A DNA stretch of 43,401 nucleotides from MGBC114844 sp910585855 (GTDB lineage: Bacteria > Bacillota > Clostridia > Lachnospirales > Lachnospiraceae), in contig CBFFYP010000034.1 of NCBI GenBank assembly GCA_965646165.1, positions 1-43,401 of the forward strand, in the 5' to 3' direction. Positions 32,876-40,864 of the stretch are shown here, piece after piece; the stretch's first letter is position 1, and every line of letters begins with the position of its first letter. The notes beneath the pieces were generated by a model. That model made no database searches, was not told the origin of the DNA, and saw nothing but the letters and a program-made list of their open reading frames with translations. Made by a program: the position numbers and the translations under genes.

Positions 32876-34189
32876 ATGGAAAAAAAAGAAAAGACAGGAA
32901 ACTCAAATTTGGGATATGAAATTCAGAATATCGTACAGAGTGCAGTGTCGCAGGGTAATTTTAAAAATTTGAATCGGGATATTTCTAAAACAGTAAATAC
33001 GGCGATTCAGCAGGTCAATATGGAATTGGGACAAGTGCAGGGAAAGCCGCAGAAAGAATCAGACGGATCGAAGATGATGTATCGGAATGGTGTCTATTCT
33101 ACATATTCACCGGAAGAGGGAAAGGAGAAGAAATCGTCGGCTGTAAGCAGAAACTATAGCAGCGTCAGAAAAATGCAGTCTGCTGCGCCTGCAAAAAGGT
33201 ATGATTCTCCTCTTGTTACCAGTCATCCGGCAGGGAGTGTTTCTGGAGTAGTGGCAACAGTGTTTGGTTGGATTGGTGTATTGGGATTTGGTTTGACAGA
33301 AAGTATTCTTGCTGTTTTGATTGGATTTGGAAAAGGATATGGCGGACCGGAAGTAGCATTTGGTATTTTGCTGCCTTTTTTGCTGATTAGTATTTTTTTG
33401 CTTTATAGAGGAAGAACTATTCGAAAGCGGTTAAATCGGTATCGGGAGTATGTAAAATATCTGCATGGGCGTACATTTTGTGAAGTAAAAGAACTGGCTA
33501 CGGCAGTGGATAAAGATAAGGGCTTTGTAGTGAAAGATCTAAGAAAGATGATAGAATTAAAGATGTTTCCGCAGGGAAGGTTAGGTAAGAAAAAGGATTA
33601 TCTTTTTTTGAATGTAGAAAGTTATAATCAGTATATGCAGGCACAGGATGCATTGGAACAGCGCAAAAGGCTTGAGATAGAAGAACAGAAGAAAATGGAA
33701 AAGGAAGAAGAGGAACAGCGGCGGAAAGAGGAAATCGATCCATATGAAAAGGAAATGCGGGAGGCAATGACGGATGGGGAAAGTTATTTAAAGCAGATTC
33801 AAGAGGCAAACGAGGCGCTTCCCGGGGAGGAAATATCGAATAAACTGTATAAATTGGAGGATATTATCGGAAGAATTTTTATGGAGTTAAAGAAAAATCC
33901 AGATAAAATCGGTGAGATGAGAAAGTTTATGGACTATTATCTTCCTACTACGATTAAGCTGATTAATGCTTATCGGGAATTTGATCATTATACAGTGGAA
34001 ACGGATAATATTCGAAATTCCAAACAGGAGATTGAAAATACGATTGATACCATTATTAAAGCATTTTATAAGCTATTTGACAGCTTATTTGATGATAAAG
34101 CGATGGATATTGCAACGGATATTTCCGTATTGAATACGATGCTGGCGCAGGAGGGATTGAAGGAGTCAGATTTCGATCGTATGAAGTAG
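32876..34189 (+). CDS. xpaC: XpaC-like protein (5-bromo-4-chloroindolyl phosphate hydrolysis family)
   Basis: A 437-residue protein. The N-terminal polar part (about 1-125) includes IQNIVQSAVSQGNFKNLNRD. Two membrane helices follow (about 128-152 and 158-180). The cytoplasmic helical part has a charged coiled coil (about 255-300, rich in E and K) and an XpaC-type C-terminal domain (LYKLEDIIGRIFMELKKNPD). The family is paired with TelA in many Firmicutes, as here, with telA 37 bases downstream. Its name comes from a phosphatase-related phenotype; the true function is unclear. I chose ATG 32876, which follows GAAAGG. The frame is open to 32726, but that part lies in a truncated repeat. Confidence 0.85.
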   Translation: MEKKEKTGNSNLGYEIQNIVQSAVSQGNFKNLNRDISKTVNTAIQQVNMELGQVQGKPQKESDGSKMMYRNGVYSTYSPEEGKEKKSSAVSRNYSSVRKMQSAAPAKRYDSPLVTSHPAGSVSGVVATVFGWIGVLGFGLTESILAVLIGFGKGYGGPEVAFGILLPFLLISIFLLYRGRTIRKRLNRYREYVKYLHGRTFCEVKELATAVDKDKGFVVKDLRKMIELKMFPQGRLGKKKDYLFLNVESYNQYMQAQDALEQRKRLEIEEQKKMEKEEEEQRRKEEIDPYEKEMREAMTDGESYLKQIQEANEALPGEEISNKLYKLEDIIGRIFMELKKNPDKIGEMRKFMDYYLPTTIKLINAYREFDHYTVETDNIRNSKQEIENTIDTIIKAFYKLFDSLFDDKAMDIATDISVLNTMLAQEGLKESDFDRMK

Positions 34190-34226
34190 CAAAGTCTGTC
34201 AATTAAATTCAGAAAGAGAGGATACT

Positions 34227-35393
34227 ATGAGCGAAGAGTTAAAGGACGTAGAATTAACATTGGATGGGGCAGTTCCGACCCTTACTTTTGAACCATTTAA
34301 AGAGGAAGCACCGCTTGCGGCAGTAGAACCGGAAAAACCAGCAGAGAAGGTAAAACCGATTATGGATGAAACAAATCTGTCGCCGGAGGAACTGCGGATG
34401 GTGGAAAATTTTGCATCTCAGATTGATATTAATAATTCCAATATGATTCTTCAGTATGGAGCTGGAGCACAGAAGAAAATGGCTGATTTTTCGGAATCTG
34501 CACTGAATAATGTAAGGACAAAGGATATGGGAGAGCTTGGCGATATGCTGAGCAGCGTGGTAATGGAGTTAAAAAGTTTTGATGCAGAAGAGGAGAGCAA
34601 AGGAATTTTTGGATTCTTTAAAAAGAGCAGCAATAAATTAGAAGGGATGAAGGCAAAGTACGCAAAGGCAGAAACAAATGTAAACAGTATCTGCCAGACG
34701 CTAGAGGGGCATCAGATTCAGCTTTTAAAGGATGTGGCTATGCTAGACAAGCTGTATGAACTGAATAAAACTTATTTTAAAGAAATTTCGATGTATATTC
34801 TTGCTGGAAAGAAGAAGCTTAACAGCGTAAAGGCAAAGGAACTGCCGGAACTGGTAGCACGTGCACAGCGGACAGGGCTTCCAGAGGATGCACAGGCGGT
34901 AAATGATTATAATGCAATGATTGATCGGTTTGAAAAGAAGATTCATGATCTGGAATTGACAAGAATGATTTCCATTCAGATGGCACCTCAGATTCGGCTG
35001 ATACAAAACAATGATACTTTGATGGCAGAGAAAATACAGTCTACGATTGTAAATACCATTCCTCTTTGGAAGAGCCAGATGGTGCTTGCACTTGGAGTAG
35101 CACATTCGCAGCAGGCGGCAAGTGCGCAGCGGGAAGTAACAAATATGACAAATGAACTGCTTCGAAAGAATGCAGAAACATTGAAGATGGCTACAATAGA
35201 AACGGCTAAGGAATCGGAGCGTGGGATTGTGGATATTGAAACTTTGAAGAAGACAAATGAGAATTTGATTAGTACTTTAGATGAAGTGATGCGGATTCAG
35301 ACGGAGGGACGGCAGAAGCGGGCTGATGCAGAACAGGAGTTGAATCGTATTGAGAGTGAATTGAAAAATAAACTTTTGACGCTTAGTAAGTAG
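34227..35393 (+). CDS. telA: TelA-family protein (toxic anion resistance)
   Basis: A 388-residue soluble, helical protein of the TelA/KlaA family (PF05816), named for tellurite resistance; many members act in envelope stress rather than tellurite defence. Typical stretches are DINNSNMILQYGAGAQKKMA, KGIFGFFKKSSNKLEGMKAK and QIRLIQNNDTLMAEKIQST. The N-terminal 50 residues are acidic and variable. The ATG follows AAAGAGAGG. It forms an operon with xpaC upstream. The stop codon TAG is directly joined to the family B element that follows (the element begins at the next base). Confidence 0.93.
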   Translation: MSEELKDVELTLDGAVPTLTFEPFKEEAPLAAVEPEKPAEKVKPIMDETNLSPEELRMVENFASQIDINNSNMILQYGAGAQKKMADFSESALNNVRTKDMGELGDMLSSVVMELKSFDAEEESKGIFGFFKKSSNKLEGMKAKYAKAETNVNSICQTLEGHQIQLLKDVAMLDKLYELNKTYFKEISMYILAGKKKLNSVKAKELPELVARAQRTGLPEDAQAVNDYNAMIDRFEKKIHDLELTRMISIQMAPQIRLIQNNDTLMAEKIQSTIVNTIPLWKSQMVLALGVAHSQQAASAQREVTNMTNELLRKNAETLKMATIETAKESERGIVDIETLKKTNENLISTLDEVMRIQTEGRQKRADAEQELNRIESELKNKLLTLSK

Positions 35394-35579
35394 GACGCTG
35401 AAAGCAGGACGCCAAAAGCCAAATGAAATTCTATTCCGAGTCCGCTTTCGCTTAGCATTTCCTATTTTCATAGCGGACACATAAGACGCTAAAATACAGC
35501 AACACAACGTCTAAGTGCCGACGGGAAATGATGACCCTGCATAGAACTTCATTTGGCTTTCGGCTGTGTATTCCAGACG
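35394..35579 (+). repeat. Family B structured repeat, copy B5, with duplicated left end
   Basis: It begins GACGCTGAAAGCAGGACGCC, that is, two left ends in a row, then AAAAGCCAAATGAAATTCTA. The right arm is TAGAACTTCATTTGGCTTTC, followed by GGCTGTGTATTCCAGACG. The inner hairpin arms are AGACG and CGTCT. It abuts the telA stop codon. Confidence 0.85.
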
Positions 35580-35682
35580 AAAAAAATAGAATGTTGGCTA
35601 TAGGGTTAAGTTAAGTTTGGAGGCATTGGGGATGGTGCATCCAAAAGGAGTATTTCTTATATTAGAATAGGAATTGTTTTGC

Positions 35683-35718
35683 AAAGGTATAGTTTTTAGA
35701 CTATGCCTTTTTTGTTTT
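35683..35718 (+). terminator. Rho-independent terminator
   Basis: AAGGTATAG and CTATGCCTT pair (nine pairs with one G-T) around TTTTTAGA and are followed by TTTTTGTTTT. It lies about 100 bases after copy B5 and probably ends the xpaC-telA transcript. Confidence 0.8.
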
Positions 35719-35759
35719 GCATACAGGCATCAGAAAAAAATAAAAAAATTTGTTAGGAG

Positions 35760-35791
35760 TGACAATATGTGTCATGGGCAGGTACTATAAT
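35760..35791 (+). promoter_or_regulatory. Candidate promoter with TGACA-N5-TGTCA palindrome
   Basis: TGACA, ATATG, TGTCA (35760-35774) is an inverted repeat just upstream of TATAAT (35786-35791). No standard -35 lies at 17 bases, so the palindrome may be an activator or repressor site for the secreted-protein gene at 35886. Confidence 0.45.
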
Positions 35792-35885
35792 AAAAAAAGA
35801 ATGGAGCAGAAAGGAAGTGAGATACAATAGAAAGGGGAAAGAGGGTAAAAATAGATAGAAAATAGAATGTTTGGAGGTACGGAAA

Positions 35886-38162
35886 ATGGAAAAAGGAAAG
35901 AGGATATGGAAATATCTTTGTGTAGTAGCTGTTTTGTTTCTTTTGGGGAGCGTGTCTGTTTTTACAGTATTTGCAGAGGAAACGGAAGTAATTGTTACGG
36001 AAGATTGGGCTGAATTTTCGCTGAGTTTGCCAAAGGAGGATATGGCGACACGGCTTTATACTTTTGTTATTCGAAATGAAAAAGGAGAAGAAGTCGGCAA
36101 GGTAGAACTGCGGTATGGAAGAGAAACGAATTCAGAGGGATCAATGGGGATTCTTCTTTGGATTACAACAGATGGCAAAACAGAAAAAATAAGTAATTTA
36201 AGTAATTTTAGAGTAGGCAGCAGACTACGAATTAAAAAAGAGGTTTGGAAGGATTATTTTAAAGAGGAATTTTATACATATGAGAGATCTGAGCAGATTC
36301 TTGAAACAACAAATCCGATTAAGCAGATTTGGTTTAGCGAGGATGGATGGTTTCATATTGAGTGGAATTTAGAGGAAGCAAACAATGAAAATCAGGATTT
36401 TAATTTTAAGATGTACAGAGATGGAGAGTTTATTGGAAATACACATATATATGCTGGAAAAAATAAAGAGGATAAATTGTATTGGGTGGATTATATTAAT
36501 GAAAGCGGAGAATACACTGCTTCAGCAAAGGCAACTGGAATTGTTAAGACAGTAGGAGATAGTGAAAAGATTTTTTCTACAAATTCCTATCAATATGTAC
36601 GACCGAAAACAGACATTGGACAAGTGAGTGAGATTCGATGGAGTATCGGAGAAGGAGAAACGATACCAACTGTGATCGAATGGGATCCAGTGGAAGGAGC
36701 AGGGAAGTATGATGTGCGTTTAAGGATTTATCAGGATGGAAAAAATATATATACAACAGGATCGGTAATCAGTGGAAAGGGTGAAACAAATCAGCCGATG
36801 CGGTTTGATTGGATTAAGAATAAGAGATTTACAGATCTTAGAGTTTGGGCAGAAAAAGAAGGTGTAGAGATTAAAGCGGAAGTAAGACCACTTTCACCAG
36901 ATATCGAAAAAATTGCGAATGGGGGAAAAACAGTAGAAGAAGAGTATCGACCTTATCAGGAGAAGATAAAGGAGATTACAGAAAGTTTGACGGATATAAC
37001 AGCAGACAGTGTTTTGCAGGATGTAGAGGAAGTAGGGGTAGATAAGGTTGCAGCGGCGATGCAGAGGGATGATGCATTTCTTAAGCAGATGGAAACGTTA
37101 GAAAAAGAATTAATAGAGAGGGATAATATCAAAGTAGAACCACCGATTATAGATGCTGCTACCGGGCTTGACAGTGAGAAAATAGAGATTGTAGGAGCTG
37201 CTATGAATACAGTAAGTGGCGGTGCAGTTACAGTAAGTTTTAAAGAAGTGAAAAAGGAAGAGGAAGAAAAAGTTGATGAAGTACTGTATCAAAATGCAGT
37301 TCAAGTAAATATTAGTTTGAGTGGGGATAGCCATACTCAGATAGAGCAAAAAGGGGAACTGCTTGCCCCGATTACAATTACAATGACTCCGCCTGAGAAA
37401 GTAGACCTTTCAAAATTGGTTATTTTGCACTATCACGCACAAGGAAAGACTCCAGAGCGGATTTATCCAGTATTTCGTGAGGATGGAAGAATTACTTTTT
37501 CTGTAACAAAATTTAGTACGTTTGTTTTTGCAGAAATGGTATCTTATACGGGAGAATCTACGAATCCAAATCCGCCGACAGAACCAACGAAACCGTCAAA
37601 TCCATCAAGCGGATCGGATGAAGAGGATAGTGACTCTGATTCAGGATATAATACTGTTTCGAATCAAGGGGTACAGACTTCTGGTATGACAAAAAGATTT
37701 TTAAAGGCAGATGGAAGTACAGCAAAGTCAGAATGGGTTACAGCAAATGGAAAATGGTATTATGCACAGGAAGACGGAACACTAAAAACAGGGTGGTATC
37801 AGAATAAAGCAGGTGTTTGGTATTATCTGCAGGAAAATTGTGAAATGGCTGCAAATTGGCAGTTAGTAAATGGAAAGTGGTACTATTTGGATTCGGTAAA
37901 TGGTGATATGAAAACGAATTGGCTGCATACAGCAGACGGCAAATGGTATTACTTAGATCCAAAAAATGGAGATATGGCAGAGGGGTGGAAATTAGTAAAC
38001 GGTAAATGGTATTATTTTAATCCAAAAAGTGGAGATATGGCAAGCGGATGGCAGAAGATTTCCGGTAAGTGGTATTTCCTTACAAAGGAGGGAGATTGTC
38101 TGCTCAATACAGTTACTCCAGACGGATATCAGGTAGATAAAGATGGAGCGTGGATACAATAA
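35886..38162 (+). CDS. Secreted protein with C-terminal choline-binding-type repeats
   Basis: A 758-residue protein. The signal peptide covers about residues 1-30 (KYLCVVAVLFLLGSVSVFTV, cleaved near VFAEE). Several beta-sandwich-like regions follow (about 35-330), then a helical stretch (KEITESLTDITADSVLQDVE) and a region similar to fibronectin-like surface domains ending FSVTKFSTFVFAEM. A P/S/D-rich linker (PNPPTEPTKPSNP) leads to five repeats of about 20 residues with GKWYY (about 605-740), the cell-wall/choline-binding type. It is expected on the cell surface, held by wall teichoic or choline-like groups. The true start ATG 35886 has TTGGAGGT upstream. There is no enzyme motif; role unknown, perhaps adhesion or wall remodelling. 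Confidence 0.85.
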   Translation: MEKGKRIWKYLCVVAVLFLLGSVSVFTVFAEETEVIVTEDWAEFSLSLPKEDMATRLYTFVIRNEKGEEVGKVELRYGRETNSEGSMGILLWITTDGKTEKISNLSNFRVGSRLRIKKEVWKDYFKEEFYTYERSEQILETTNPIKQIWFSEDGWFHIEWNLEEANNENQDFNFKMYRDGEFIGNTHIYAGKNKEDKLYWVDYINESGEYTASAKATGIVKTVGDSEKIFSTNSYQYVRPKTDIGQVSEIRWSIGEGETIPTVIEWDPVEGAGKYDVRLRIYQDGKNIYTTGSVISGKGETNQPMRFDWIKNKRFTDLRVWAEKEGVEIKAEVRPLSPDIEKIANGGKTVEEEYRPYQEKIKEITESLTDITADSVLQDVEEVGVDKVAAAMQRDDAFLKQMETLEKELIERDNIKVEPPIIDAATGLDSEKIEIVGAAMNTVSGGAVTVSFKEVKKEEEEKVDEVLYQNAVQVNISLSGDSHTQIEQKGELLAPITITMTPPEKVDLSKLVILHYHAQGKTPERIYPVFREDGRITFSVTKFSTFVFAEMVSYTGESTNPNPPTEPTKPSNPSSGSDEEDSDSDSGYNTVSNQGVQTSGMTKRFLKADGSTAKSEWVTANGKWYYAQEDGTLKTGWYQNKAGVWYYLQENCEMAANWQLVNGKWYYLDSVNGDMKTNWLHTADGKWYYLDPKNGDMAEGWKLVNGKWYYFNPKSGDMASGWQKISGKWYFLTKEGDCLLNTVTPDGYQVDKDGAWIQ

Positions 38163-38185
38163 ATTTTTACAACAATATTATTTTC

Positions 38186-38346
38186 CGGCTGATAGTCATA
38201 GCTGAAATCGGAAGGAAGGTCTATGAAGGGTCATCATTTCCCGTCGGCACTTAGACGCTGTGTTTTAGCGTCTTAGTGTCCGCTACGAGGAAATGCTAAG
38301 CGAAAGCGGACTCGGAATAGACCTTCCTTCCGATTTCGGCGTCCCC
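38186..38346 (-). repeat. Family B structured repeat, copy B6 (reverse)
   Basis: The only complete family B copy in reverse orientation. Its outer arms are GAAATCGGAAGGAAGGTCTA and the complement TAGACCTTCCTTCCGATTTC. The inner hairpin is GACGCT/AGCGTC, as in B2. It ends GGGGACGCC (reverse strand), 20 bases before the feo promoter. Confidence 0.85.
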
Positions 38347-38367
38347 TCCCTTTTTTAAGAAAAGATA

Positions 38368-38397
38368 TTGTAATAGGTGATTTGATAATGGTATAAT
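38368..38397 (+). promoter_or_regulatory. Promoter of feoAB
   Basis: TTGTAA (38368-38373) and TATAAT (38392-38397) are 18 bases apart. TGATAATGG, which overlaps the -10 region, resembles one half of a Fur box (TGATAAT-N-ATTATCA), but the other half is not conserved. Iron control is therefore only suggested. Confidence 0.55.
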
Positions 38398-38443
38398 AGT
38401 TTCGAGAAATACAAAAGGGAAACAGAGAGGAATGGTGAAGCTT

Positions 38444-38677
38444 ATGACACTCTATGACGGAAAAGTAGGAGGACAGTTTCGGATTGTAGGAATTCGTCTG
38501 GAACAGTTTCAGTTGACAAGGAGGCTGGAGGCATTAGGCATCAATGAAATGACGGTGGTACAAAAGCTAAATGCAAAGCGTAAAGGGGCTTGTATTATAA
38601 AAGTACGAGGAACCAGACTGGCGATAGGGAAACATATTGCACAGGGAATTGAAGTGGTTTCTGAGGAGGAAAAGTAG
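38444..38677 (+). CDS. feoA: Ferrous iron transport protein FeoA
   Basis: A 77-residue SH3-like protein that accompanies the FeoB transporter. Typical features are GKVGGQFRIVGI near the start, RRLEALGINEM in the middle and KVRGTRLAIGKHIAQGIEV at the end. ATG 38444 is preferred: AGAGAGG and GGTGA lie upstream, whereas ATG 38432, four codons earlier, is only one base from AGAGAGG. The stop codon directly abuts the feoB start, so translation is coupled. FeoA is thought to interact with and modulate FeoB on the cytoplasmic side. Confidence 0.93.
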   Translation: MTLYDGKVGGQFRIVGIRLEQFQLTRRLEALGINEMTVVQKLNAKRKGACIIKVRGTRLAIGKHIAQGIEVVSEEEK

Positions 38678-40669
38678 ATGGACAGAACGATTGTAGTGGG
38701 ATTTGCAGGAAACCCGAACTGTGGGAAGACAACTTTGTTTAATGCATTTACCGGAGCAAATCTTAAGGTAGCGAACTGGCCCGGGGTTACGGTAGAGAGG
38801 GTGGAAGGAGAAACGCAGTATAAGGGGCAGAAGATAAAATTAATTGATTTGCCCGGAATCTATAGTTTATCGTCTTATTCGATTGAAGAGAAAGTTTCTA
38901 GACGATGTATTATGGAAGAGAATATTGATGTTATTGTAAATGTGGTGGATGCTTCTTCGCTGGAACGAAATTTGTATTTGACACTGCAGCTTTTGGAGAT
39001 GAAAAAGCCGGTAATTTTGGCATTGAATATGATGGATATTGTGGAAGAACGGGGTATGGAAATTGATCTCCATCGTCTGCCTGAGATGCTTGGAGGGATT
39101 CCGGTTGTTCCGGTATCGGCAAGAAAGAGGACAGGGTTGGATGTACTGCTTCATGCGGTGGTGCATCATTTTGAAGAAGGTCCGCAGGGGGTAGTGATGC
39201 AGTATCACCCGGAAATTGAGGAACAGATTTCGGCAGTGGAACGTCAGCTTCGAGCCGGTTATGGAGAACTGGTGCATAGCCGCTGGTATGCGATTAAACT
39301 TTTAGAACGGGATGCGGAAATTGAGGAAACGTATCAGAAGGCGGCTTTAAAAAAGAATAAAAATTATGAAAAGGAAATTATTTTTCAAAAGTATGAATAT
39401 ATTGATGAAGTGGTAGAGGAAACGTTGGTCAATCGGGAATCGAAATCACAGGCAACGGATCGGATTGATGCTGTGCTGACCCATCCGGTCTGGGGGCTTC
39501 CGATTTTTCTGGGAATTATGGCTTGTGTATTTTTTTTGACATTTACGATTGGAGATTTTTTAAAGGGGTATTTTGAACTTGGAATAGAGGCGTTTTCTGG
39601 ATTGGTGCTGCATGTATTAGAAGTGATGCATACTTCTGACTGGATGATTTCTTTGGTTGTAGATGGAATTATTGCGGGGGTTGGCGGAATTTTAACGTTT
39701 CTTCCGAATATATTTATTTTGTTTTTGGCACTTGCTTTTTTGGAGGACAGCGGCTATATGGCACGGGTTGCCTATGTAATGGATAGTATTATGAGTAAAA
39801 TGGGGCTTTCTGGAAAAGCATTTCTTCCTATGGTTTTAGGATTTGGCTGTACGGTTCCGGCTGTTATGGCAACACGGGCATTGGAGAAGGAAAAGGATAG
39901 GAAAAAGACAATTTTGGTAATTCCGTTTATGTCCTGTTCTGCAAGACTTCCGATATATGTTTTATTTGCTGGATGTTTTTTTGGTAAATATGCGATCGCA
40001 GCGGCTTTTTCTATGTATGTATTTGGACTTTTTATGGCAATTTTGGTATCTTTAATTGTTGGAAAACTAGATCGGGCACAGGCAGAAAATAATCTTTTGA
40101 TTGAGTTGCCGGAGTATAAATCACCAAATGCAAGGACAATTAGAGTTTATGTATGGGAGAAAGTAAAGGATTACTTAACAAAGGCGGGAACTACAATTTT
40201 TATTGCTTCTATTATTCTTTGGTTTTTGCTGAATTTCAATTTTCACGGATTGACGAAAGATGTGGCAGAAAGTTTTGGGGCAATGATAGGGAGGATTTTA
40301 GTGCCTGTATTGACTCCGGCAGGGCTTGGAATGTGGCAGATTGGAGTGGCGTTGATTTCTGGAATTAGTGCAAAAGAGGTGGTAGTTTCTAGTTTTTCTG
40401 TACTGTTTGGAATCGGGAATATCAATTCGGCAGTCGGAATGGCGCAGATGACACAAGTTTTGCAGCAGAACGGATTTGGTGCATTAAATGCTTATTGCCT
40501 GATGCTGTTTTGTCTGTTGTATGTACCTTGTGCTGCTACAATCGGGACGATTCGAAAAGAAACACATTCTTGGAAATGGACATTTGGGATGATTGGGTTT
40601 CAGCTTGTTTTGGCTTGGAGTGTTGCTTTTTTGGTTTATCAGACTGGACAATTAATGATATTTAGATGA
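38678..40669 (+). CDS. feoB: Ferrous iron transporter FeoB
   Basis: A 663-residue inner-membrane Fe2+ transporter with an N-terminal G domain. Visible are G1 GNPNCGKTT (K17), G2 NWPGVTVER, G3 DLPGIYS and G4 NMMD. A helical spacer follows (about 175-265), then two Gate domains: SGYMARVAYVMD with LGFGCTVPA, and SGISAKEVVVSSFS. About ten membrane segments end in CAATIGTIRKET. It imports ferrous iron under low-oxygen conditions, which suits an anaerobe. It is co-transcribed with feoA, with no gap. No FeoC is seen; a family B element follows directly. Confidence 0.97.
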   Translation: MDRTIVVGFAGNPNCGKTTLFNAFTGANLKVANWPGVTVERVEGETQYKGQKIKLIDLPGIYSLSSYSIEEKVSRRCIMEENIDVIVNVVDASSLERNLYLTLQLLEMKKPVILALNMMDIVEERGMEIDLHRLPEMLGGIPVVPVSARKRTGLDVLLHAVVHHFEEGPQGVVMQYHPEIEEQISAVERQLRAGYGELVHSRWYAIKLLERDAEIEETYQKAALKKNKNYEKEIIFQKYEYIDEVVEETLVNRESKSQATDRIDAVLTHPVWGLPIFLGIMACVFFLTFTIGDFLKGYFELGIEAFSGLVLHVLEVMHTSDWMISLVVDGIIAGVGGILTFLPNIFILFLALAFLEDSGYMARVAYVMDSIMSKMGLSGKAFLPMVLGFGCTVPAVMATRALEKEKDRKKTILVIPFMSCSARLPIYVLFAGCFFGKYAIAAAFSMYVFGLFMAILVSLIVGKLDRAQAENNLLIELPEYKSPNARTIRVYVWEKVKDYLTKAGTTIFIASIILWFLLNFNFHGLTKDVAESFGAMIGRILVPVLTPAGLGMWQIGVALISGISAKEVVVSSFSVLFGIGNINSAVGMAQMTQVLQQNGFGALNAYCLMLFCLLYVPCAATIGTIRKETHSWKWTFGMIGFQLVLAWSVAFLVYQTGQLMIFR

Positions 40670-40672
40670 GAG

Positions 40673-40834
40673 GGGGACGCCGAAAGCCAAATGGGGTTCT
40701 ATTCTGGACTCGCTTTCGCTTAGCATTTTCTCGTAGCGGATACATAAGACGTTAAAATACAGCGTCTAAGTGCCGACGGAAAATGATGACCCTGCATAGA
40801 ACCCCATTTGGCTTTCGGCTGTGTACTCCAGACG
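40673..40834 (+). repeat. Family B structured repeat, copy B7
   Basis: It starts GGGGGACGCCGAAAGCC and ends GGCTTTCGGCTGTGTACTCC with AGACG. The outer arms pair as GAAAGCCAAATGGGGTTCTA with TAGAACCCCATTTGGCTTTC. In the inner hairpin GACGTT faces AGCGTC, one pair weaker than in B2. It lies four bases after the feoB stop codon. Confidence 0.85.
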
Positions 40835-40864
40835 AAAAAAATAGTAGAAGAAAGGAGTTTATCT

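Noticed and set aside
38378..38400. Fur box before feoA
   Set aside because: Only one half-site (TGATAAT) is present; the second half does not match, so I mention it but do not annotate it separately.
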